In this document: one piece after another, positions 45,659 through 54,202 of the stretch
Position numbering within the stretch: position 1 is the stretch's first letter
How the letters are laid out: each line of letters starts with the position of its first letter
Assembly (NCBI GenBank): GCA_903929795.1
Contig: CAIYWC010000189.1
Span: 1-64,000, forward strand
DNA: 64,000 nt
Reading direction: 5' to 3'
From: an uncultured Myxococcales bacterium
Lineage (GTDB): Bacteria; Myxococcota_A; UBA9042
The notes under the pieces: generated by a model
What the model saw: only the letters and a program-made list of their open reading frames with translations
Databases searched by the model: none
Told to the model about the DNA's origin: nothing
Translations under genes and position numbers: made by a program

Positions 45659-46657
45659 TTAGTCCGCGGGTGCCGCTCGCGCAACGTTCTTTGCAAAAAA
45701 CTGCCACGAAATGCCGTTGCCCACCACGGTCAGGCGGTGCAAATCGGCTTCACCGCGATCGCCCAGCGCCAGCCATTGATCCACCGCACGCTGGGACGGC
45801 GCCGGCAGTCCGAGCCGTTGGCAAATCCGCTGCAGCAGCGCCGATTTTGCCGCTGACAGATCCGGCAGCGCGGCCACCGGTACGCGCGCAACGCCGGCAA
45901 CGCGATCCACCTCAAGCTGATCGCCCAGCGCCCGATCGATCCACGCCGCCAGCGCGCCATCCTGCGCAGCCGCCAGGGCCGCCGACCGCGCCAGCCCCGC
46001 CGCCGCACCCGGGATCGCGCGCTCCAGCGCCGGCAGGACGCGGTGGCGGACGTGGTTGCGCGTCCACGCGAGATCCTCGTTGGACGGATCCGCCAGCCAC
46101 GGCACGGCAAAGAATCCAGCGCAAACGCCCAGCTGCGCGCGCGTCACCGCGAGCACCGGCCGCACGATCGCATCCGCGCGCACCCGCCGCACGCCCGCGC
46201 GCGCGTCCGCCCCCGCGCCGCGCGCCAGCCGCAGCAGCACGGTCTCCGCCTGATCGTCGGCGTGGTGCGCCGTGGCGATGCAATCCGCGCCGAGTTCGAG
46301 GCGCATGGCCTGCAGCACGCGATACCGCGCCGTCCGCGCCCGCGCTTCCAGGTCCGCGCCCGGCCGCAGCGCGAGGTGCCGGACGGCCAGCGGCAAATGG
46401 CGCCGCATCGCTTCCGCCGCGACCAGGTCAGCCGTCGCCGCGTGGTTCGGCTGCAGGCCGTGGTCGACATGCGCGACCGCAAGCGCGTGGCCCAGCGACG
46501 GCCGCAGCGCGTCGAGCAGCGCGAGCGCCGCCATCGAGTCGCGCCCACCGCTGCAGGCCAGCAGCACGCGCTGGCCGGGCTGCCACAGCGCGTGCCGCCG
46601 CACATCCCGGCGAACCTGGTCGAGCACGCGGCGGATTTCGGTCGGAATTGCAGTCAT
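45659..46657 (-). CDS. tilS: tRNA(Ile)-lysidine synthase
   Basis: TilS attaches lysine to C34 of the tRNA that reads AUA codons. The 332-residue protein has the PP-loop [14 protein letters not shown] (SGGRDS at 36-41), [23 protein letters not shown] and [22 protein letters not shown], all characteristic. The ATG at 46657 has no clear ribosome-binding site. The frame stays open far upstream, but that part mirrors the mutase gene. tilS-ftsH-folP is a common order. Confidence 0.95.
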   Translation of the reverse strand: MTAIPTEIRRVLDQVRRDVRRHALWQPGQRVLLACSGGRDSMAALALLDALRPSLGHALAVAHVDHGLQPNHAATADLVAAEAMRRHLPLAVRHLALRPGADLEARARTARYRVLQAMRLELGADCIATAHHADDQAETVLLRLARGAGADARAGVRRVRADAIVRPVLAVTRAQLGVCAGFFAVPWLADPSNEDLAWTRNHVRHRVLPALERAIPGAAAGLARSAALAAAQDGALAAWIDRALGDQLEVDRVAGVARVPVAALPDLSAAKSALLQRICQRLGLPAPSQRAVDQWLALGDRGEADLHRLTVVGNGISWQFFAKNVARAAPAD

Positions 46658-46661
46658 GTCG

Positions 46662-46691
46662 TTGCACGCAGTCAGACGCCAAGCGTACCAT
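46662..46691 (+). promoter_or_regulatory. Promoter-like element of the acyl-CoA mutase gene
   Basis: TTGCAC (46662-46667), an 18-bp spacer and TACCAT (46686-46691), with a predicted start near 46698 and a leader of about 23 nt containing GAGAGGA before the ATG at 46721. Confidence 0.5.
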
Positions 46692-46720
46692 GTCTGCCCG
46701 GGAAACTCCGAGAGGACAAG

Positions 46721-48388
46721 ATGGCTCACGATCCGCTGCAGACTAGTCCCGCCGTCGATCCGCGCATTGCGGCGTACCAGGCCACGGTCGCCAAGGCGAG
46801 CGCGCGGCCCGGGCCGTTCGTGTCGCTGGACGGCCGCAAGGTCGACATCGCCTACTTCCCCGTGCAGCCCGATGAGAGCTACTGGCGGCAAATTGGCGTG
46901 CCGGGCCAATTCCCGTTCACCCGCGGCGTGCACCCCAACATGTACCGCGGCAAAAGCTGGACGATGCGCATGTTCGCCGGTTTCGGCACGCCGGAAGACA
47001 CCAACGGGCGCTTCAAATTCCTGCTGCAATCGGGCCAGACCGGGCTGTCCACGGCGTTCGACATGCCCACGCTGATGGGCTACGACCCGGACCACGAGCT
47101 GGCGTCGGGCGAGGTGGGACGCGAAGGCACGAGCGTCAGCCACATTCAGGACATGGAAGCACTTTTTGCTGGCATCGACCAGAGCGCGGTGACGACGTCC
47201 ATGACCATCAACGCCCCGGCGATCGTGCTGCTGGCGTTGTACGTCGCGGTGGCGGAGAAGCGCGGCGTGCCGTACGACCAGATCGGCGGGACGCTGCAGA
47301 ACGATATCCTGAAGGAATTCATCGCGCAAAAGGAGTGGATCTGCCCGCCGCGGCCGGCGATGCGCATCATCCGCGACATGCTGGCGTTCTGCACGCTCAA
47401 GCTGCCGAAATGGAACACGATTTCGATTTCCGGTTACCATATCCGCGAGGCTGGCGCGACGGCCGTGCAGGAGCTCGCGTTTACGCTGGCGGACGGCGTG
47501 GGCTACGTGCAGGCGGGCATCGAAGCCGGGCTGGACGTGGACGCGTTTGCGCCGCGGCTGAGCTTTTTCTTCGACGTCCACAACGATTTCTTCGAGGAAA
47601 TCGCCAAGTTGCGCGCGGCGCGGCGGCTGTGGGCGCGCATCATGAAAGACCGGTTTGGCGCCAAGAATCCCCGCTCGTGGATGCTGCGGACGCACTGCCA
47701 GACCGCGGGCGTGTCGCTGACGGCGCAGCAGCCGATGAACAATGTGGTGCGCACGACGCTGCAGGCGCTGGCGGCGGTGCTGGGCGGCACGCAGTCGCTG
47801 CACACGAACAGCCTGGACGAGACGTATGCGCTGCCGACGGCCGATGCCGCCAAGCTGGCGCTGCGGACCCAGCAGATCATCGCCGACGAGTCGGGCGTGA
47901 CCAACGTGGCGGATCCGCTGGGTGGCAGCTGGTACATCGAGAAGCTGACGGACGAGATCGAGGCGGAAGCCGCAGCGATTATTCAGAAAATCGACGACAT
48001 CGGCGGCATTGTCCGCGCGATTGAGGTCGGCTATCCGCAGCGCGAAATCGCGGAGAGCGCGTTCAGGTTCCAGCAGCGCGTGGAGTCGGGCGAGCGCAAG
48101 ATCGTCGGCGTGAACAGCGCGGTGGAGGAGCGCGGCGCGCCCATTCCGCTGCTGCACATCGACGCCCAGGTGGAAGCCGCGCAGATCGCGCGCTGCCAGG
48201 CGGTCAAGGCGAACCGCGATCAGGCGCTCGCGCAGGGCGCGTTGGCGGGCGTGCGCGCGGCGTGTCAGAGCGACGCGAACCTGGTCGAAGCGATTCTCGC
48301 GGCCGTGAAAGTCGAGGTGACGCTGGGCGAAATCTGCGACGTCTTTCGCGACGAGTTCGGCGTCTACCGCGATCCGGCGTTTCTGTAG
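46721..48388 (+). CDS. icmA: Acyl-CoA mutase large subunit, isobutyryl-CoA mutase (IcmA) type
   Basis: The protein has 555 residues. This is the TIM-barrel catalytic subunit of a B12-dependent acyl-CoA mutase; it lacks the C-terminal cobalamin domain, so a separate small subunit is needed and none is encoded nearby. The family core is clear ([60 protein letters not shown]). Two substrate positions decide the subtype: the Tyr of methylmalonyl-CoA mutase (RQYAGF) is Phe 85 here (RMFAGF), and its Arg is Gln 203 here (IAQKEW). Phe plus Gln is the isobutyryl-CoA mutase pair. The ATG at 46721 follows GAGAGGA. Confidence 0.9.
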   Translation: MAHDPLQTSPAVDPRIAAYQATVAKASARPGPFVSLDGRKVDIAYFPVQPDESYWRQIGVPGQFPFTRGVHPNMYRGKSWTMRMFAGFGTPEDTNGRFKFLLQSGQTGLSTAFDMPTLMGYDPDHELASGEVGREGTSVSHIQDMEALFAGIDQSAVTTSMTINAPAIVLLALYVAVAEKRGVPYDQIGGTLQNDILKEFIAQKEWICPPRPAMRIIRDMLAFCTLKLPKWNTISISGYHIREAGATAVQELAFTLADGVGYVQAGIEAGLDVDAFAPRLSFFFDVHNDFFEEIAKLRAARRLWARIMKDRFGAKNPRSWMLRTHCQTAGVSLTAQQPMNNVVRTTLQALAAVLGGTQSLHTNSLDETYALPTADAAKLALRTQQIIADESGVTNVADPLGGSWYIEKLTDEIEAEAAAIIQKIDDIGGIVRAIEVGYPQREIAESAFRFQQRVESGERKIVGVNSAVEERGAPIPLLHIDAQVEAAQIARCQAVKANRDQALAQGALAGVRAACQSDANLVEAILAAVKVEVTLGEICDVFRDEFGVYRDPAFL

Positions 48389-48394
48389 GCCGCG

Positions 48395-49369
48395 ATGCCC
48401 GCGCAACTCACTTTTTTTTGCGAGCTTCCGAGCGCCGACCTGACCGAGCTGTTTGCCGATCTGGATCTGGTCGCGCTGCTGGCCAGCCACCAAGCGCGCG
48501 TCGCGATGGCGCTGATCGACCTGACGGCGGAGCGCGCGGCGGTTATCGAGCGGCTGACGGACGCCGGCGTGCCCGTGACCGCCTGGCTGGTGCTGGACGA
48601 GCTGGACGGCTACTGGCTGACGCTGGACAACGTGCAGCTGGCGCGCGATCGCTGGCGGCAAATTCGCGCGTGGTCCGAAGGGTTTGGCCTGAAATTCGCG
48701 TGCGTCGGCTTGGACATCGAGGCGCCGCACGACGACGCGGTGGCGCTGGTCGATGCGCCGTTCCTGACGCTGGCGCGGCTGACCTGGCTGCGGCGGACGC
48801 GGCGGCAATGGCGCACGGCGCTGGATGACCTGCGGGCGCTGGTCGCCGAGATCCGCGCCGACGTGCCGGAGATCGAGACCTACCAGTTTCCCGTGATCGT
48901 GGACGAGCGCGCGGCGGGCTCGACGCTGCTGCAGCGCATTTTGGGCATTGCGGATTTGCGCGCGGATCGCGAGGTGCTGATGCTCTACCGGTCGATGCTG
49001 CCGGAACCGTGGGGCGACGTGCTGGTGGACGGCTACGGGCCCGCGGCGGAGGCCATCGCGATTGGCATCACCGGCGGCGGCGTGGCGGCGCTGGAAGACG
49101 CGTTTGCGCCCCGGCAGCTGGACCTCGCGGCGACCCTGCGCGAGCTGGCGCGGGCGCGCCGGCATACGGGGCACCTGTACGTCTTTTCGCTGGAAGGGTG
49201 CGTGGCGCAAGGCTGGCTGGCGCAATTGCTGGCGGCCGATCTGGACAAATTGGCGACGACGCAAGGGGTTACGCGTGCGCGGGCGGGGCGCGTCGTGGCG
49301 CGCGCGCTGCTGACGACCGATCGGCTGGTCGCAAGGCTGCGGCGCATGACGCGCACCCAGTTGCCGTGA
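48395..49369 (+). CDS. Conserved-looking protein, possible TIM-barrel fold, unknown
   Basis: The protein has 324 residues and no signal peptide. The pattern VPVTAWLVLDELDGYWLTLDN, then RWRQIRAWSEGFGLKFACVGLDIEAP and DVPEIETYQFPVIVDER resembles strand-helix turns of a TIM barrel such as those of glycosidase-like proteins, but no catalytic motif can be assigned. It starts 7 bp after the mutase gene, so the two probably share an mRNA. A link to acyl-CoA metabolism is only suggested by position. Confidence 0.75.
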   Translation: MPAQLTFFCELPSADLTELFADLDLVALLASHQARVAMALIDLTAERAAVIERLTDAGVPVTAWLVLDELDGYWLTLDNVQLARDRWRQIRAWSEGFGLKFACVGLDIEAPHDDAVALVDAPFLTLARLTWLRRTRRQWRTALDDLRALVAEIRADVPEIETYQFPVIVDERAAGSTLLQRILGIADLRADREVLMLYRSMLPEPWGDVLVDGYGPAAEAIAIGITGGGVAALEDAFAPRQLDLAATLRELARARRHTGHLYVFSLEGCVAQGWLAQLLAADLDKLATTQGVTRARAGRVVARALLTTDRLVARLRRMTRTQLP

Positions 49370-49427
49370 GGGTCGCGATTGACTACCGTTGCGCTGCGGC
49401 AAGCAGTTGCCGCGCAGCGAATCGTCC

Positions 49428-50498
49428 GTGGCCAAACAGTTCACCCTCACCGCAGGCGCGACAGGCGGGCGCAGTCCATTTGGCCTGGCCGAGTTCGCCG
49501 CGTTTTGGTGGCGCGACCCCCGCCGGCGCGGGACTCTCGTGATTCTGCTGTGTTTGACCTGGCTGTGCTTCTTTGGCGCACAGTGGTTCCGCGTGCAAAA
49601 AGAGGTGTCCGGCGGTCGCCGTGCGCTGGGCATCACCGCGGAGGCGACCTACCTGCCGCCGGGCCCGGTGCTGCGCATGATCTCGTTGGGTCACCAGTCT
49701 TTCCTGGCCGACCTCGTCTACGTGGAAGCTGCGCAGTATTTCGTCCGGCACCTGATCACGGACAGCCAATTGCCATGGCTGGACAGGTACTTGGAGGCGT
49801 TCTGGGCCCTGGACGCGAACTGCCGGTCATCCTACCGTTGGGGCAGTCAGGTCGTGAAATTCGGCCAGCGCATCGACCGGGACGTGTCCATTCGCGCCAA
49901 CCGCTTCGCGCGGCTCGGGCTAGAGGCCGCACCAGATGACGCATGGCTGTACCACGAGATCGCCTTCAACCTGCGCTACGCGATGGACCCGCGCAGCGCG
50001 GAGGAGGCGGACCACTTCAAGGAGCTGGCGCTCAAATACTTGGAAATTGCCTACACGTTCCCGAATTTTGTCTATGATCCCAATTACCTGGCCGCGCAAT
50101 ACGCCCGCGCCGGCTTGGTCGACGAGAGCATCAAGTCGGCGCTGGTGAACTATGGCGGCGCCAGCGAAGAGCAGCGGCGCGAGCTGCGCAACATGCTGAC
50201 CGAGCGCAACCGCGGCGAGGACGCGGCGGAGCTGGCGTGGCTGGACGTGGTGCACCAGCGCGATTGGCCGTACCTGGCGCCGGCGCTCGCGACGCTGGTT
50301 GGCCCCAAGCGCCAGCTGGCGCCGCCGCTGCACGCCGCCGATCCCACCGGCTGGCTGCGCGAAGTCGAGACGCCCAAGGCCCTGTTGACGCGCATGACCG
50401 TCCGGTTCCTGCAGCCGACGCCCGATGAACGGCCGGACTCGGCGGAGTGGTTGTCGGAATTGCCGCCGCCCGTCACCGCCACCGCGCCTGCGAAGTAG
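49428..50498 (+). CDS. Membrane-anchored protein with helical repeats, unknown
   Basis: The protein has 356 residues from a GTG start. A single membrane helix (about 35-55, TLVILLCLTWLCFFGAQWF) follows a cytoplasmic N-terminus. The rest contains alpha-helical pairs similar to TPR units (DDAWLYHEIAFNLRYAMDPRSAEEADHFKELALKYLE and YLAAQYARAGLVDESIKSAL). The ribosome-binding site at 49428 is weak; a TTG at 49389 would add 13 residues. It lies 10 bp before the epimerase gene. Confidence 0.75.
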   Translation: MAKQFTLTAGATGGRSPFGLAEFAAFWWRDPRRRGTLVILLCLTWLCFFGAQWFRVQKEVSGGRRALGITAEATYLPPGPVLRMISLGHQSFLADLVYVEAAQYFVRHLITDSQLPWLDRYLEAFWALDANCRSSYRWGSQVVKFGQRIDRDVSIRANRFARLGLEAAPDDAWLYHEIAFNLRYAMDPRSAEEADHFKELALKYLEIAYTFPNFVYDPNYLAAQYARAGLVDESIKSALVNYGGASEEQRRELRNMLTERNRGEDAAELAWLDVVHQRDWPYLAPALATLVGPKRQLAPPLHAADPTGWLREVETPKALLTRMTVRFLQPTPDERPDSAEWLSELPPPVTATAPAK

Positions 50499-50507
50499 AG
50501 GATTTCC

Positions 50508-51527
50508 ATGAACCTTTCCCTGCAGTCCCTGGCCGGTCAGACCGTCGCGATTACCGGCGGCGCAGGCTTTATCGGCTCGGCGCTGGCGGAACGATTGGCG
50601 ACGGATCCGTCGATCCGCATCGTGCTTTTTGACAACCTGCACCACGACGCGGTGACGGACACGCCGCTGCTCAAGCTGCCGAATGTCAAGCTGTTTCGCG
50701 GCGATGTGCGCGACAAGTTCGCCGTGGCGCAGGCGCTGGCGGGCGCGAACCACATCATCCACATGGCGTCGATCGCCGGCGTGGACACGGTGATGAAAGC
50801 GCCGGTGCTGACGATGCAGGTCAGCCTGCAGGGCACGATGAACGTGCTGGAAGTGGCGCAGGCGATGCGCGAGCGCGGCGAGGACGTGCGGCGGGTGGTC
50901 GATTTTTCGACCTCGGAGGTCTTTGGCAAGTACGCGTTCAACGTCGCGGAGACCGACGCCACGAGCTTGGGCGCGGTGGGCGAGGCGCGCTGGACGTACG
51001 CTGTGGCCAAGCTCGCGACCGAGCACCTGTGCGCAAACTACCACAAACAGTATGGATTACCAACGGTTGCCATCCGGCCGTTCAACATCTACGGCCCGCG
51101 GCAGGTCGGCACGGGCGCGATCCACCACTTTGTTCGCCACGCGCTGCGCAATGAGCCGCTGACCATCCACAACGACGGCTCGCAGATCCGCTCCTGGTGC
51201 TACATCGACGACATCATCGACGGCATGCTGCTGGTGCTGACGCGCGAGGAGGCGGTCGGTCAGTCGTTCAACATCGGCTCGCCGCGGTCCACCGTGACGA
51301 TCCACCAGCTGGCGCGCGACATCGTGCGGCTGGCCGGCTCGCAGTCGGCGCTGCAGTGCGTGCCGTGGAATTTCCCCGACGTGGAGTTGCGCGTGCCGGA
51401 TATCTCCAAGGCGCGCAAGCTGCTGAGCTACGAGCCGCAGATCGACCTGGAGGAAGGCCTGGCGCGGACGATCGCATGGTACAAGGCCCAGGCAATGGGG
51501 ACGCCGGTCAATTCGACCCACGGCTGA
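50508..51527 (+). CDS. NAD-dependent nucleotide-sugar epimerase/dehydratase
   Basis: This 339-residue extended short-chain dehydrogenase has GGAGFIGSALAERL for NAD binding at about 17-30, a catalytic Ser/Thr region VVDFSTSEVFG, and the YAVAK active-site motif near 165. It resembles UDP-glucose 4-epimerases and UDP-glucuronate decarboxylases that make sugar precursors for surface polysaccharides; the exact substrate cannot be read. The ABC transporters follow downstream from their own promoter. Confidence 0.88.
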   Translation: MNLSLQSLAGQTVAITGGAGFIGSALAERLATDPSIRIVLFDNLHHDAVTDTPLLKLPNVKLFRGDVRDKFAVAQALAGANHIIHMASIAGVDTVMKAPVLTMQVSLQGTMNVLEVAQAMRERGEDVRRVVDFSTSEVFGKYAFNVAETDATSLGAVGEARWTYAVAKLATEHLCANYHKQYGLPTVAIRPFNIYGPRQVGTGAIHHFVRHALRNEPLTIHNDGSQIRSWCYIDDIIDGMLLVLTREEAVGQSFNIGSPRSTVTIHQLARDIVRLAGSQSALQCVPWNFPDVELRVPDISKARKLLSYEPQIDLEEGLARTIAWYKAQAMGTPVNSTHG

Positions 51528-51579
51528 CACGGCGCCGCGCAAAGAGCGCACCGCACTTGGCGGGCGGCTGGGGCTCCAA

Positions 51580-51603
51580 ACGCGCGAATTCGTTGACGCG
51601 CGT
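51580..51603 (+). other. Inverted repeat downstream of the epimerase gene
   Basis: ACGCGCG and CGCGCGT form a perfect 7-bp stem around a 10-base loop, 53 bp after the epimerase stop. No T-run follows, so it is not a standard terminator, but it could mark the 3' end of the upstream transcript. Confidence 0.35.
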
Positions 51604-51645
51604 CGCCAGAGCGCGGGATCGGATTGACCCGGATCGCCGGTGAGA

Positions 51646-51674
51646 TTGCCGCCCGGTGCCGCATGGTTTAGGGT
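51646..51674 (+). promoter_or_regulatory. Promoter-like element of the ABC transporter block
   Basis: TTGCCG (51646-51651), a 17-bp spacer and TAGGGT (51669-51674). The predicted start near 51681 precedes the GTG at 51718 by about 37 nt. Confidence 0.5.
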
Positions 51675-51717
51675 TGGCGCCGGCGATCGGGCCGGTTGCA
51701 CGGGAGCGAACAAGCGC

Positions 51718-52710
51718 GTGGCGGAACAGCAAGACGACATCCTGACACTGGATCACCTGGGCAAGACGTTTCGCGTCGGCTTTTGGGGCAAAAAGGTCGT
51801 CGCGGTGCGCGACGTGTCCCTGACGCTGAAGCGTGGAGAATCGCTGGGCTATTTGGGACCAAACGGCAGCGGCAAGACCACGTCCATCAAGTGCATCCTC
51901 AACCTGATCCAGCCGACGACGGGCAAGATCCACTTGTTCGGCGCCGATCCGAGTGACGCCAACGCCCGCGCGCGTGTGGGATACCTGCCGGAGGCGCCCT
52001 ATTTCTACGACTACCTGAAGCCAACAGAAGTGCTTGATTACGTTGGAAAACTCTATGGACTCGACGCCGCGACCCGCAAGAAGCGCATCCCGATGCTGCT
52101 GGACCGGCTGGGCTTGTCGCAGGCCATGGACCGCGAGCTGCGCGGCTTCTCCAAGGGCATGCTGCAGCGCGTGGGCATCGCCCAGAGCCTGCTGTCGGAC
52201 CCGGACCTGCTGATTTACGACGAGCCCCTGAGCGGTCTGGACCCGATTGGTCGCAAGGAAGTGCGTGAATTAATGGCGGAATTACGCCAGGAAGGCAAAT
52301 CACTCTTCTTCAGCTCGCACGTGCTGACCGACATCGAGACGCTGTGCGACGCGGTGTGCATCCTGGACCGCGGCGAGGTCGTGGCGCAGGGCCGGCTCGC
52401 GGACTTGCTGCGGATGGACAAGCTGGAGTCGGAGGCGGTGATCGAGCTGCCGGTTGACGGCCTGGAGACGGCGCGATCGCAGCTGCTGGCCCTGCCGGGC
52501 GTGGAATTGATGGCGCAGCGCGGCGCCATCCTGCGCCTGCGGCTGCCGACGGACGTGGTACCAGGGCTGACGGCGGCAGTGGTCGAGGCGCACGCGACGC
52601 TGCGTGAACTGTCGCAGCGGCGGGAGTCGCTCGAAGAGCTTTTCGTGCAAAAAGCCTTGCATGTCTCCACAGATGGCCAGCGTGCAGCGCCGGCGGCGAG
52701 GTCGATGTGA
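51718..52710 (+). CDS. ABC-2 type transporter, ATP-binding protein
   Basis: The protein has 330 residues. Walker A is GPNGSGKT at 47-54, the signature is LRGFSKGMLQRVGIAQ, and Walker B is LLIYDEPLSGLDP with an H-loop in SLFFSSHVLTD. A C-terminal domain of about 90 residues (from about 235) is typical of ABC-2 exporters that move drugs, lipids or polysaccharides. A GTG at 51718 with GGAG upstream is the likely start; the frame is open earlier. Its stop overlaps the permease start (GTGA). Confidence 0.93.
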   Translation: MAEQQDDILTLDHLGKTFRVGFWGKKVVAVRDVSLTLKRGESLGYLGPNGSGKTTSIKCILNLIQPTTGKIHLFGADPSDANARARVGYLPEAPYFYDYLKPTEVLDYVGKLYGLDAATRKKRIPMLLDRLGLSQAMDRELRGFSKGMLQRVGIAQSLLSDPDLLIYDEPLSGLDPIGRKEVRELMAELRQEGKSLFFSSHVLTDIETLCDAVCILDRGEVVAQGRLADLLRMDKLESEAVIELPVDGLETARSQLLALPGVELMAQRGAILRLRLPTDVVPGLTAAVVEAHATLRELSQRRESLEELFVQKALHVSTDGQRAAPAARSM

Positions 52711-53552
52711 GCATCCAGACGACCCACGAGAAGCTGACGTTGCGCATCGACGGGCCGATGGCGGCGCTGGCGCGGATCGCGGCGGTGGCGGGCAACACGC
52801 TGCGAGAAGCGGGGCGCAACAAGCTGTTTTTCGGGCTGCTGGGCGTGACGATCCTGATGCTTGTGTTCTCAATCCTGCTGTCCGATCTGGCGCTGGCGGA
52901 CCAAAAAGTGCGGCTCGTGACCGATTTTGGCCTGGCGGTGATCCCGCTGGTCTGCATCGCGACGGCCGTGCTGCTGGGCGCGGTGCTGCTGTACAAGGAA
53001 ATCGACCGCAAGACGCTGTACGCGATTTTGCCCAAGCCGATTCGCCGCGCGGAATTCCTGCTGGGCAAATTCCTCGGGCTGTCACTGCTGCTTTTGGGCC
53101 AGCTGACGGCGCTGGCGCTCTGCTGGGCGGGCGTGCTGCACCTGCGCGGCGGGACGTTTTCGCCCGCGCTTGCCGAGGCGCTGGGGCTCAGCTACGTGGA
53201 GATCGTGTTGGTGACGTCTGCGGCGCTGTTTTTCAGCGCGCTGTCGCGGCCCGTGCTGTCGGGCGTGCTGACGATGGGCGTATTTCTGATTGGACGAATT
53301 ACCTATGTTATCAGCGACTTGATGCAAAACACCAAGGGCGTGTTCGCCGAAGTGCCCGCGATGCGCGCGCTGGGACGCGTGCTGGTGGCGATCGTGCCGG
53401 ACCTCTCGACGTTCAACATCGCAGACGAGCTGCAAGCCGGCGCCGCGATCGCGCCCGACTATTTTCTCCACGCCACGCTCTACGGCCTGTGCTGGGTCGG
53501 GTTCTTCGTCGCGCTGTCGCTCGTGGTTTTTGAGCGCCGGGACCTGGTTTAG
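52707..53552 (+). CDS. ABC-2 type transporter permease
   Basis: The protein has 281 residues with about six membrane helices: near 40-60, 75-98, 119-140, 155-175, 180-203 and 255-275. YKEIDRKTLYAILPKPIRRAEFLLGKFLG is the typical loop of ABC-2 permeases between the second and third helices. The GTG start overlaps the ATPase stop. The substrate is unknown. Confidence 0.9.
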   Translation: MSIQTTHEKLTLRIDGPMAALARIAAVAGNTLREAGRNKLFFGLLGVTILMLVFSILLSDLALADQKVRLVTDFGLAVIPLVCIATAVLLGAVLLYKEIDRKTLYAILPKPIRRAEFLLGKFLGLSLLLLGQLTALALCWAGVLHLRGGTFSPALAEALGLSYVEIVLVTSAALFFSALSRPVLSGVLTMGVFLIGRITYVISDLMQNTKGVFAEVPAMRALGRVLVAIVPDLSTFNIADELQAGAAIAPDYFLHATLYGLCWVGFFVALSLVVFERRDLV

Positions 53553-54200
53553 ATGAAATTTCAAGCGCTTTGGCAACGCTTGCGCCTGCCGCTGCTGGCG
53601 GCGCTGCTGGTCCTGGGCGCGCTGGCGGCACGCGCGACGTGGGAGCAGGTCCAGGCGTATCACCGCGCAGAGGCACTGGAGAAATCCGCCCAGCTCGATC
53701 TTGCCGTGGACGAATACCGCTGGACACTGCGCTGGTACACGCCATGGGGTCCGAAGTGGACCGATGCCGCACAAGCCCTTGTGCGCATTGCTAAAACCGC
53801 TGAGCAGCCCGAGCCGCTGCGGGCGATGCGGGCACTCGACGCGCTGCGGTCGGGGCTGATTGCCGGGCGGCACGTGTGGCAGCCGCGCGCGGATCTGGTG
53901 GCGTACGTGAACCAGACGATTCCGGCGGTGATGGTACGCGTGGCGCAGGCGTCCGGCGACAAGCGCGAGCCGGCGCAGCTCCTGGCGCAATTCACCCGCG
54001 ACTATGCGCGGCCCATCGGCGTGTCGCCGCTGACGTCGGCCGCGGTGTCGCTGGGTTTTCTGGCCTGGCTCATCGGCCTGCTGATGATCGCGCGCCGGGG
54101 ACTGGACGCCGAGGCCCGCATCACGCGCCTGGGCTGGCGCTGGCTGGCCGTCGCCGTCAGCGGTTTTGTCCTCTGGACGCTGGGCATGTGGCTGGGTTGA
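53553..54200 (+). CDS. Small membrane protein linked to the ABC transporter, unknown
   Basis: The protein has 215 residues. One N-terminal helix (about 10-27) and two C-terminal helices (about 163-181 and 193-212) flank a soluble middle of about 130 residues, probably periplasmic. LDLAVDEYRWTLRWYTPWGPKW in the middle is unusual in its Trp content. It begins at the base after the permease stop and ends 2 bp before the next gene, so it is surely in the same operon. It may be an accessory subunit. Confidence 0.8.
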   Translation: MKFQALWQRLRLPLLAALLVLGALAARATWEQVQAYHRAEALEKSAQLDLAVDEYRWTLRWYTPWGPKWTDAAQALVRIAKTAEQPEPLRAMRALDALRSGLIAGRHVWQPRADLVAYVNQTIPAVMVRVAQASGDKREPAQLLAQFTRDYARPIGVSPLTSAAVSLGFLAWLIGLLMIARRGLDAEARITRLGWRWLAVAVSGFVLWTLGMWLG

Positions 54201-54202
54201 GG

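Noticed and set aside
46721..48388. Methylmalonyl-CoA mutase (mutB) as the name
   Set aside because: The Tyr and Arg that hold the methylmalonyl carboxylate are replaced by Phe 85 and Gln 203.
46658..49636. Very long minus-strand frame joining tilS to about 1000 upstream codons
   Set aside because: Upstream of 46657 the sequence is the antisense of the mutase and its neighbours, rich in Arg and His with no domain; only the tilS part is real.
51528..51717. tRNA gene in the gap before the ABC transporter
   Set aside because: No T-loop GTTCGA-type sequence or cloverleaf stems could be found.
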